Shown here piece by piece: positions 6,276 through 11,972 of a DNA stretch of 11,972 nt. The stretch covers positions 1 to 11,972 of the forward strand of contig CAMLJR010000084.1 of assembly GCA_946480345.1 (NCBI GenBank). The letters are read 5' to 3'. Source of the stretch: an uncultured Spongiibacteraceae bacterium (lineage in GTDB: Bacteria; Pseudomonadota; Gammaproteobacteria; Pseudomonadales; CAMLJR01). Made by a program: the position numbers and the translations under genes. The notes beneath the pieces were generated by a model. The model worked only from the letters and a program-made list of their open reading frames with translations, ran no database searches and was not told where the DNA came from. Position 1 is the stretch's first letter; each line of letters starts with the position of its first letter.

Positions 6276-7646
6276 TCAATCTCCGTTTTCACTATTTGTG
6301 CGGACCAGATCATCATCGTCACCAGCGACATTATCCGGCGCATCCAATAAATCCGACGTGTCATCGCTATTCGCCAGCAAGTCGGCGGGCAATGAGCGTT
6401 TGCTTTTTGCACCGAGCTTCGCGAAATCGGCAACGCGTTTGACCATATTGCCTTTGCCGCGCGAAAAGCGATCGAGTGTTAATTCGTACGCAGTGCGCGA
6501 TCGATCGAGATGACGCCCCACATCCTGCAACGCTTCGAGCACGCGCGCGAATTGATCGTGCAAACTTCCAGCTTGCCGCGCGATCGCTTCCGCATTGGTG
6601 TTCTGCCGCTCATAGCGCCAGATCGTCTGCACGGTACGCAGTGTTGCCAATAACGTGGTGGGACTGACGACAATAATGTTCTTTTCGTAGGCGCTGCGAA
6701 ATAACGCTGGATCGTGCTCGAACGCGGCGAGAAACGCCGATTCGATCGGAATAAAAATCAGTACGAAATCGAGGCTGCGCACGCCGGGCAGATTTTCGTA
6801 TTGCTTGATGCTCAAACCATCGATATGCGATCGCACCGAAGCAATATGCTGCTTCAACGCGGTATCGCGCTCGGCATCCGTTTCGGCATTGCAATAACGT
6901 TCGTAATGGATCAGCGAAACTTTCGCATCGATGACGATATCTTTCGCATCGGGCAGATGCACGACGACATCCGGCTGCACGCGGCGACCTTCGGCATTCG
7001 GCAACGCCACCTGCGTTTCATACTCGTGACCTTTGCGCAAACCAGACTCTTCGAGCACGCGCTCTAACACGACCTCGCCCCAATTCCCCTGAGCTTTGTT
7101 ATCGCCTTTTAATGCGCGCGTCAGATTTAACGCCTCGACGCTCATGCGTTGATTCAATTCCTTCAGATGACTCAATTCAGCGCGCAGCGAGGTTCGGTCC
7201 TTGCTTTCCTTGTCGTAGACGTCATCGACGCGTTTACGAAATTCGAGCAGTTGCTCGCGCAACGGATTCAACGTGCCTTCGATATTTTCGCGGTTCTGCT
7301 TGGTGAAGCGTTCGCTTTTTTCTTCAAAAATCCGTTGCGCCAGCGTTTGAAATTCATGGCTCAACTGCTGCCTGGCCTCGCCGAGCAATTTCAATTTTTC
7401 TTCGGCAGCACGCTCGCTCTGTTCGAGAGTGCTGCGCAGCGCGGCAAGCTCGTTATTCGCCGCCGCTTCGCGCTGCTGAATTTGCTCGATGCGTTGCGCC
7501 ATTTGCTCGAGGCGCTGTTCACGTTCGTTAATCTGCGCACGTAATTGCGTAATTTCGTCGCGGCGCTGACGCACCATTGCGAAGGTAAAGATTGCCGCGA
7601 CTGTGGCAGCCACCGCGATTATCAATAACACCGTATTCCACATCAT
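6276..7646 (-). CDS. rmuC: DNA recombination protein RmuC
   Basis: This 456-residue protein has one N-terminal membrane helix (about 4-24) and then a long Gln/Glu/Arg-rich coiled coil (about 28-175). The RmuC core follows (about 180-400), beginning QGNWGEVVLERVLEESGL (186-203). The PD-(D/E)XK nuclease-like motif is visible as Asp226 (QPDVVVHLPD) and DAK at 240-242. An acidic, Asp-rich tail (428-456) follows. In E. coli, rmuC mutants show more inversions at short inverted repeats, so the protein is thought to limit DNA rearrangement. Family length is normal. Two tandem ATGs (7644-7646 and 7641-7643) offer start alternatives one codon apart. It lies 45 nt after the Nudix stop and 1 nt before bcp. 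The long acidic tail beyond the usual end of the domain is variable in the family. Confidence 0.95.
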   Translation of the reverse strand: MMWNTVLLIIAVAATVAAIFTFAMVRQRRDEITQLRAQINEREQRLEQMAQRIEQIQQREAAANNELAALRSTLEQSERAAEEKLKLLGEARQQLSHEFQTLAQRIFEEKSERFTKQNRENIEGTLNPLREQLLEFRKRVDDVYDKESKDRTSLRAELSHLKELNQRMSVEALNLTRALKGDNKAQGNWGEVVLERVLEESGLRKGHEYETQVALPNAEGRRVQPDVVVHLPDAKDIVIDAKVSLIHYERYCNAETDAERDTALKQHIASVRSHIDGLSIKQYENLPGVRSLDFVLIFIPIESAFLAAFEHDPALFRSAYEKNIIVVSPTTLLATLRTVQTIWRYERQNTNAEAIARQAGSLHDQFARVLEALQDVGRHLDRSRTAYELTLDRFSRGKGNMVKRVADFAKLGAKSKRSLPADLLANSDDTSDLLDAPDNVAGDDDDLVRTNSENGD

Positions 7647-7691
7647 CGATTAACGTTTCCCGTTCGGTTCTCTGCAATCAGATTTCGCGCA

Positions 7692-8249
7692 TTACTTTTT
7701 CTGTAGCCAATTGCGCCATTCCGGACTCAGCGGCGATGAGCGCACCGGAAAATCGCCGCTGCGGCGGTCCTGTAAATATTCGCGCAGTGTTTCGATCACG
7801 ACGGGAAACGCCAATTCAGACCATGGAATTTCGTCTTCGCGAAACAACGCCACCTCAAGGCTTTCGGTGCCGGCGGCAAACACATCCCCTGCCAGCTCGC
7901 CGCGGTAGAACATATATAACTGATCGATATGCGGCAGATCGAACAATCGATACAGCGTGGCATTTGTCACGCGGGCGCCGGCTTCTTCCCAGGTTTCACG
8001 TTCGGCGCCCTGCAAAGTCGTTTCACCGTTTTCGAGAAATCCCGCCGGCAAAGTCCAGAAACCGTGGCGCGGTTCGATCGCGCGGCGGCACAGCAAGATG
8101 CGATCGCCGCTGGACACCAGACAGCCGACGATGACACGTGGGTTTTGATAATGAATCGCATCGCAGTGAAGGCAGACGTGACGATGGCGATCGTCACCAG
8201 TCGGAATTTTCAATTCGACCGCCTGACCGCAGTGACAACAAAAACGCAT
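7692..8249 (-). CDS. Nudix hydrolase with N-terminal zinc ribbon
   Basis: This 185-residue hydrolase cleaves a nucleoside diphosphate linked to another moiety. The Nudix box GX5EX7REUXEEXGU is intact at residues 70-92 (Gly70, Glu76, Arg84-Glu85, Glu88-Glu89, Gly91). The N-terminal zinc ribbon has Cys4/Cys7 and Cys26/Cys29. This Nudix_N_2-plus-Nudix layout is shared with plant NUDX23 (FAD/ADP-ribose pyrophosphatase) and many proteobacterial proteins. An FAD or ADP-ribose substrate is therefore a reasonable guess, but motif evidence alone does not fix specificity. It is the first gene of the four-gene minus-strand operon. A TATGAT -10-like hexamer lies about 30 nt upstream. The Shine-Dalgarno is weak. 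Confidence 0.93.
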   Translation of the reverse strand: MRFCCHCGQAVELKIPTGDDRHRHVCLHCDAIHYQNPRVIVGCLVSSGDRILLCRRAIEPRHGFWTLPAGFLENGETTLQGAERETWEEAGARVTNATLYRLFDLPHIDQLYMFYRGELAGDVFAAGTESLEVALFREDEIPWSELAFPVVIETLREYLQDRRSGDFPVRSSPLSPEWRNWLQKK

Positions 8250-8278
8250 AGGCTGAATCCGGATGTTAAACCGTTCGC

Positions 8279-8284
8279 ATCATA
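8279..8284 (-). promoter_or_regulatory. Possible -10 element for the Nudix-rmuC-bcp operon
   Basis: On the minus strand TATGAT (five of six consensus bases) would start transcription near 8272, giving a leader of about 22 nt before the Nudix ATG. No convincing -35 hexamer stands 16-18 bp upstream, so an activator may be needed or the call may be wrong. Confidence 0.3.
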
Positions 8285-8287
8285 CAC

Positions 8288-8395
8288 TTAGGACCGCGTG
8301 CATTTAGATCGCAAATCTCGCCTAGGCGGTATTACCCGCACTGATTTGTCTAAGCCTTCAATTATCGATTTGATAAAACCAAATTGCTGTGCCAT
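8288..8395 (-). CDS. Possible 35-residue small ORF upstream of the Nudix gene
   Basis: A minus-strand frame starts at ATG 8393-8395 and stops with TAA at 8288-8290. AAGGAAG lies immediately upstream, a better ribosome-binding match than any other gene of this operon has. The predicted product is basic at its end (contains IPPRRDLRSK) and has no signal peptide or membrane helix. It lies mostly in the divergent intergenic region and antisense to the deacetylase leader. The stop is 38 nt before the Nudix start, and the candidate -10 element (8279-8284) falls between the two. It may be a leader peptide, an independent small protein or chance. Function is unknown. Confidence 0.2.
   Translation of the reverse strand: MAQQFGFIKSIIEGLDKSVRVIPPRRDLRSKCTRS
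8346..8374 (+). promoter_or_regulatory. Predicted promoter of the polysaccharide deacetylase gene
   Basis: TTGTCT (8346-8351) and TTTGAT (8369-8374) are spaced by 17 bp, each with four of six consensus bases. Transcription would begin near 8381, leaving a leader of about 57 nt to the preferred TTG start. A perfect 10-bp palindrome CGCCTAGGCG (8319-8328) lies about 18 bp upstream and could be a regulator site. Sequence match only. Confidence 0.3.
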
Positions 8396-8437
8396 TACTT
8401 CCTTCGGTATTTCCACCTTGTTTGCAGGATCTTCACT

Positions 8438-9241
8438 TTGTTGAAAACGCTGCTGCGCCAACTGCTGTGGGCGCTTTCGATTTGTGCGTCGCTGGGTTCG
8501 ACGGCGCTTGCGGAGGTCGTTTCGGTACCGGTGTTGTGCTATCACCGCTTTGGACCCACGGTTGCGGACAGCATGACGGTAACCACGCCGGTATTCGCGG
8601 CGCATCTCAAATATCTGCACGATCAAGGCTATACGGTGATTCCGTTACAGGCGCTGGTGGATTATCAGTTAGGCAAAGCGCCGGCCCCGCCACCGCGTTC
8701 GGTCGTGATTACTGTCGACGATGGGCATCGCTCGGTGTACGAGGAAATGCTGCCATTAGTGAAGCAGTACAACATTCCGGTGACGCTATTCATCTACCCA
8801 TCCGCAATTTCAAATCGCCATGCGCCTTATGCGATGAGCTGGGAGCAGTTACAGGAACTGGTCGGCACCGGTTTGTTCACGATCCAGTCGCATACCTATT
8901 GGCATCCAAATTTCAAACAGGAAAAAAAGCGCCTTAGCCCTGCCGAATTCGATAAATTCGTATCGACGCAACTGCAACGTTCGAAGGCCGTGCTGGAAAA
9001 ACGCTTCGGCACCGCGGTCGATGTACTGGCGTGGCCATTCGGCATCTATAACGACGATCTGCTCGCCAGAGCGCAGCAAGCCGGTTACACCACCGCATTC
9101 AGTATTGATGGCAAACCGACACGCCCAGGCGATCGGCTGTTAGCACTGCCGCGATTTTTGATGAATAACACACAGCAAGGGCATCTGTTTGAACAGATTG
9201 TTGCCACTCCGCCCGCATCTAACACTTCCGCTCAGCGTTGA
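8438..9241 (+). CDS. Exported polysaccharide deacetylase (CE4/NodB domain)
   Basis: The product is a 267-residue metal-dependent deacetylase acting on N- or O-acetyl groups of a polysaccharide in the envelope. Residues 1-25 form a Sec signal peptide ending TALA. The NodB domain begins VPVLCYHRF (30-38). Its motif 1 is ITVDDGH (91-97), with the catalytic/metal pair Asp94-Asp95. Motif 2 is SHTYWHP (151-157), with His152 and His156. A motif-3 equivalent, AWPFGIYN, lies at 198-205. The frame is open back to a TTG at 8384, but I prefer TTG 8438: AGGAT (8426-8430) is 7 nt upstream, the signal peptide then begins with the basic KTLLRQ, and 8384 would be almost at the predicted transcript start. The adjacent TTG at 8441 is equally possible. 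The substrate is unknown: peptidoglycan, chitin-like or poly-GlcNAc. A DUF4015 hydrolase gene follows. Confidence 0.9.
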   Translation: MLKTLLRQLLWALSICASLGSTALAEVVSVPVLCYHRFGPTVADSMTVTTPVFAAHLKYLHDQGYTVIPLQALVDYQLGKAPAPPPRSVVITVDDGHRSVYEEMLPLVKQYNIPVTLFIYPSAISNRHAPYAMSWEQLQELVGTGLFTIQSHTYWHPNFKQEKKRLSPAEFDKFVSTQLQRSKAVLEKRFGTAVDVLAWPFGIYNDDLLARAQQAGYTTAFSIDGKPTRPGDRLLALPRFLMNNTQQGHLFEQIVATPPASNTSAQR

Positions 9242-9246
9242 TCTAG

Positions 9247-9295
9247 AAAAAATTTTTTCGTAAAGGCGTTGCATATTTTTTTAGCGAACTACACT
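9247..9295 (+). promoter_or_regulatory. Predicted promoter with AT-rich upstream element for the DUF4015 gene
   Basis: TTGCAT (9269-9274) and TACACT (9290-9295) are separated by 15 bp, somewhat short, and would start transcription near 9302. AAAAAATTTTTT (9247-9258), the core of the perfect 14-bp palindrome GAAAAAATTTTTTC (9246-9259), would then lie at about -55 to -44, where UP elements bind the RNA polymerase alpha subunit. The DUF4015 gene may therefore have its own promoter besides readthrough from the deacetylase gene. The same A/T block without a GC stem is not a good terminator. Confidence 0.35.
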
Positions 9296-9329
9296 TCAAA
9301 TAGTTAGTCTTTGCCCGCACAGGTGATTT

Positions 9330-10685
9330 GTGAAAGCCTTCAAAAAATTATTTCCTGCCGCTATGGCGGCCATCTTCTGCCTGCCCGTTCATGCCGTCGT
9401 CATCAATGGCAGCGTGGTGAACAGCGACACGAAAACGCCGATCGAGGGCGCGTTTGTAACACTCGGCAACAGCAGCGTTAAAACCGATAAAAACGGTATT
9501 TTTCGTATCGATGGCGATGGTACCGAAGTGCGTGCCCGCGCCTACGGCCACATGCGTGCGATGCAGCCGGTCGCCAACGGCGCATCGATCAAGCTCGAAT
9601 TAAAACCGTTCGATGCCAAAGGCGTTTATTTATCGTCGTACGGCGTTAGCAGCCTGAAACTGCGCAACGCGGTATTGGATTTGGCTAAACAAACGCCGGT
9701 CAATACGCTCGTTATCGATATCAAAACCGACAGCGCGTTGGTCACGCACAAATCCGCCGTGCCGCTCGCGCAGGAAATCGGCGCGCAGCGTCTGGTTCTG
9801 AAAAAAGACCTGCCCGAACTGATTGTGAAATTGCACGAGCAGGGTTTCTACACAATCGGTCGCATCGTTACGTTCAAAGACACGCTGCTCGCGCAGGCAA
9901 AACCCGAATTGGCAATCAAGAACAACCGCGGCGAGCTATGGAAAGACCGCGAAGGTCTGGCGTGGCTCGACCCATTCAAAACCGAGGGATGGGAATACAA
10001 CGTCGCGCTCGCCGAGGAAGCCGCACAAATGGGCTTCGATGAAATTCAATTCGATTACATTCGCTTTCCCGATACCCGCGGCTTGGTATTTTCGAAGCCG
10101 AATACCGAACAGAATCGCGTCGATGCCATCAACGGGCAACTCGCGCTGGCGCGTAAAAAACTCGAACCGTATAACGTATTTATCTCGGCCGATATTTTCG
10201 GTTACGTCAGCTGGAATCTCGACGATACCGAAATCGGCCAGCGTGTGGTCGATATCGCTAACCACGTCGATTACATTTCACCGATGCTGTATCCGTCCGG
10301 CTTCCAGTTCGGTATTCCCGGCTATCGCGATCCCGTCGTGAACTCCTACGAAATCATTTATCGCTCGCTGGAACGGGCGCGGGTACGCGCAAATATCCCA
10401 GCGGTACGCTTCCGCCCCTGGCTACAGGCATTCCGCGATTACGCATTCGACCGTCGCCAGTTCGGTCCGAACGAGATTCAACAGCAGATCGCTGCATCGG
10501 AGAATTTCGGTGCGAACGGCTGGTTGCTATGGAATCCGCGCAACGTGTATAACGCGGAACATATCAAAGCCGCCGTCGCCGCTAACGTCGCGAAAAAAGC
10601 GGCGCTGAAAGCACGCGATGTGACCGCCGCCACCGAGCCGTTAGCGCTGCCGACAACTGCGAGCCAGCAACGCGCCGTGCAGTAA
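9330..10685 (+). CDS. Exported DUF4015 putative glycoside hydrolase with N-terminal Ig-like domain
   Basis: This 451-residue protein starts at GTG 9330, with AGGTGA at 9321-9326. It has a signal peptide MKAFKKLFPAAMAAIFCLPVHA (1-22). A carboxypeptidase-regulatory-like beta-sandwich follows (about 24-92; GSVVNSDTKTPIEGAFVTL, KTDKNGIFRI). A DUF4015-type TIM-barrel follows (about 97-415). Landmarks in the barrel are TLVIDIKTD (126-134), WLDPF (212-216), FDEIQFDYIRFPD (236-248), SADIFG (286-291), HVDYISPMLYPS (312-323) and NGWLLWNPRN (396-405). Acidic residues in FDYIRFP and ADIFG are the likely catalytic or substrate-binding groups by analogy with other GHL families. The Ala-rich C-terminal tail looks disordered. 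The family is predicted to hydrolyse polysaccharide, but activity is not established. It follows the deacetylase by 88 nt, and the pair recalls the two domains of PgaB. Confidence 0.88.
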   Translation: MKAFKKLFPAAMAAIFCLPVHAVVINGSVVNSDTKTPIEGAFVTLGNSSVKTDKNGIFRIDGDGTEVRARAYGHMRAMQPVANGASIKLELKPFDAKGVYLSSYGVSSLKLRNAVLDLAKQTPVNTLVIDIKTDSALVTHKSAVPLAQEIGAQRLVLKKDLPELIVKLHEQGFYTIGRIVTFKDTLLAQAKPELAIKNNRGELWKDREGLAWLDPFKTEGWEYNVALAEEAAQMGFDEIQFDYIRFPDTRGLVFSKPNTEQNRVDAINGQLALARKKLEPYNVFISADIFGYVSWNLDDTEIGQRVVDIANHVDYISPMLYPSGFQFGIPGYRDPVVNSYEIIYRSLERARVRANIPAVRFRPWLQAFRDYAFDRRQFGPNEIQQQIAASENFGANGWLLWNPRNVYNAEHIKAAVAANVAKKAALKARDVTAATEPLALPTTASQQRAVQ

Positions 10686-10691
10686 GACCCG

Positions 10692-10724
10692 TCAGCCGGC
10701 GGTTGATACTTCGCCGCCGGCTGA
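10692..10724 (+). terminator. Strong GC hairpin after the DUF4015 gene
   Basis: An 11-bp perfect stem pairs 10692-10702 (TCAGCCGGCGG) with 10714-10724 (CCGCCGGCTGA) around an 11-nt loop, starting 7 nt after the stop codon. No T-run follows, so it is not a textbook intrinsic terminator. It may pause polymerase, protect the 3' end of the message, or attenuate readthrough into the next gene 50 nt further on. Confidence 0.5.
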
Positions 10725-10773
10725 TCGAAAGTCGCTCCCAGTCATTCAAGTACAGCAATCTCGCAGGTCTGCA

Positions 10774-11972
10774 GTGAAAGGTTTTCGCGTTCGCTCACTA
10801 TCGCTTCTGCAAAACCCTTTAATCGTTTTGCTCGGCACCTTGCTGCTGGTACAAAACACCCTCGCCAATACCGCCGTTGCGGCGCTTTCTCCCACCGATT
10901 TCAAAGCCATCGATCAACTCGCTCAAAGCGAAGTTCGCGCCGGCCATATTCCGGGGGCGGTGATTCTGATCGGCAACGGCGAACGCACGCTGTATCGCAA
11001 CGCTATCGGCTATCGCGCGCGCGAACCGCAAACGCTGCCGATGACCCGCGATACGTTGTTCGATCTCGCCTCTCTCACCAAAGTGATCGCCACGACGACC
11101 GCGGTGATGCAATTGGTCGAGCGCGATGAATTGCAGCTCGATCAAACGATCGCGCATTACTGGCCGGAGTTCGGCGCGAACGGTAAAGAGTCGATCACGC
11201 TGCGGCAGGCGCTGACGCATTACAGCGGCCTGCGCGCTGACCTGCCAAACACCGGCTGGTCTGGGTATCGCGCGGCGATGGACGCGATTACGACGCTTGC
11301 GCCGACCCGCGCACCGGGCAGTAGTTATGAATACAGCGATGTGAATTTCCTGATCCTCGGCGAACTCGTCGCGCGCGTGTCGCGTCAGCCGCTCGACGTG
11401 TACTGCCTGCAACACATCTTCCTGCCGCTCGGCATGCACGACACCGGCTTCAAACCTTCGCCGCTGCTGCGCGATCGCATGGCGCCGACCACGCTGTGGC
11501 GCAAGCAAATCAACTGGGGGGTAGTGAATGATCCGACCGCCGCGCGTATGGGCGGCATCGCCGGTCACGCGGGCGTGTTTTCGACGGCGGACGATCTCGC
11601 GATTTTTGCGCGCATGCTGCTGAACGGCGGCAGCTATCCCTTAGCGGGCGACAAATACAGCTCCACAACGGGTAACAGGCGCAGCACGACAATTCTGCAA
11701 CCCGATTCGGTGGCGCTGATGACATCGCCGCAGGTACTGCCGAATCAGCAGCGTCAGCGCGGGCTTGGCTGGAATCTCGAGGCACAGCCAACCAGCGACG
11801 GCAATGTCATCGTGCCACCGGGTTTCTATGGGCACACCGGCTACACCGGCACATCGTTGTGGATTGATCCGGTCACCCGCACGTTCGCGATTATCCTGAC
11901 CAACCGCACCTTTCCCACTAACAAAGAGCCAGCCAACAAAGGGCCCGATAACAAAGGCAATGTCGGCCCGTT
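10774..11972 (+). CDS. Exported serine hydrolase, class C beta-lactamase family (3' end outside window)
   Basis: The frame is open from GTG 10774 to the window edge: 399 complete codons with no stop. AGGT (10765-10768) lies 5 nt before the GTG. A signal peptide with basic start KGFRVR and hydrophobic core LIVLLGTLLLV ends near residue 31 or 36. The beta-lactamase/transpeptidase motifs are present: SLTK with nucleophile Ser100 and Lys103, YSD with Tyr187 in place of the usual YxN, and HTG at 354-356. MGGIAGHAGVFSTADDLAIF (256-275) is characteristic of this family (PF00144), which includes esterases, DD-peptidases and AmpH-like proteins as well as true beta-lactamases. It is probably a peptidoglycan- or ester-cleaving periplasmic enzyme; antibiotic resistance is not implied. 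The typical near-C-terminal LTNR motif (374-377) has been reached, so only a short part should be missing. Confidence 0.9.
   Translation, partial: MKGFRVRSLSLLQNPLIVLLGTLLLVQNTLANTAVAALSPTDFKAIDQLAQSEVRAGHIPGAVILIGNGERTLYRNAIGYRAREPQTLPMTRDTLFDLASLTKVIATTTAVMQLVERDELQLDQTIAHYWPEFGANGKESITLRQALTHYSGLRADLPNTGWSGYRAAMDAITTLAPTRAPGSSYEYSDVNFLILGELVARVSRQPLDVYCLQHIFLPLGMHDTGFKPSPLLRDRMAPTTLWRKQINWGVVNDPTAARMGGIAGHAGVFSTADDLAIFARMLLNGGSYPLAGDKYSSTTGNRRSTTILQPDSVALMTSPQVLPNQQRQRGLGWNLEAQPTSDGNVIVPPGFYGHTGYTGTSLWIDPVTRTFAIILTNRTFPTNKEPANKGPDNKGNVGP
11920..11964 (+). repeat. In-frame 15-bp tandem repeat, three degenerate units
   Basis: AACAAAG recurs at 11920, 11935 and 11950, exactly 15 bp apart. 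The units encode NKEPA, NKGPD and NKGNV at residues 383-397 of the serine hydrolase, just after the conserved LTNR motif. More units could continue beyond the window. It looks like a small expansion in a surface loop or tail. Confidence 0.6.

Noticed and set aside
6275..6433. Longer N-terminus for the peroxiredoxin
   Set aside because: It would overlap the rmuC 3' end. The family begins at MALPKIG, where a GGAG is well placed.
8384..8437. Longer N-terminus for the deacetylase from TTG 8384
   Set aside because: No Shine-Dalgarno precedes it, it lies at the predicted transcript start, and it would put aromatic residues and a cysteine ahead of an otherwise normal signal peptide.
10819..11568. 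Minus-strand open frame of 249 codons
   Set aside because: It lies wholly antisense to the serine hydrolase, which has a signal peptide and all three catalytic motifs. The antisense product is Arg/His-rich with no recognisable domain.
10774..11972. Antibiotic-resistance beta-lactamase
   Set aside because: The family is broad, the second motif is YSD where AmpC enzymes have YxN, and the envelope-enzyme context suggests an esterase or peptidase role.

Overview
The window looks like chromosomal DNA of a Gram-negative proteobacterium, most likely a gammaproteobacterium. The reasons are a YqjD/YqjE-type inner-membrane gene pair in E. coli order, a bacterioferritin-comigratory-type peroxiredoxin with the enterobacterial-style active-site block, an RmuC/Nudix pair, and exported envelope enzymes with ordinary Sec signal peptides. 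No rRNA, tRNA, CRISPR array, integrase, transposase or phage gene was seen, and base composition looks even throughout. I cannot name the genus.

Layout. (1) Positions 1-68 hold the last codons of an unidentified plus-strand gene. (2) A compact minus-strand operon, 3315 to 93, has the order carbamoyltransferase (NodU/CmcH/SxtI type), SxtJ-family membrane protein, 50-residue DUF5989 membrane peptide, glutamate racemase MurI. Junctions are 1-4 nt or overlapping. (3) Divergent from it, a plus-strand operon (3590-4834) encodes a DUF883/ElaB/YqjD-like tail-anchored protein, a YqjE-like holin-fold membrane protein and an unrecognised basic membrane protein in the yqjK position. (4) Convergent to that is a minus-strand operon (8249 to 4868): zinc-ribbon Nudix hydrolase, RmuC, peroxiredoxin Bcp and a 2-oxoglutarate/Fe(II) prolyl-hydroxylase-like oxygenase. 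(5) Divergent from the Nudix gene, three plus-strand genes for exported proteins follow: a CE4 polysaccharide deacetylase, a DUF4015 putative glycoside hydrolase and a class C beta-lactamase-fold serine hydrolase that runs off the window's right edge.

How the parts may work together. The first operon joins a carbamoyl-transfer module, whose three-gene core resembles sxtI-sxtJ-sxtK of saxitoxin clusters, to a peptidoglycan precursor enzyme. The second is probably a stationary-phase or stress membrane operon. The third groups nucleotide clean-up, DNA maintenance, peroxide removal and an iron oxygenase. The last group is envelope or polysaccharide processing. Its deacetylase and DUF4015 genes sit side by side, like the two halves of the exopolysaccharide enzyme PgaB encoded separately. 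The most rewarding points for follow-up are the SxtI/J/K-like module with murI, the split PgaB-like pair, and a marked excess of the hexamer CGATCG across the window.
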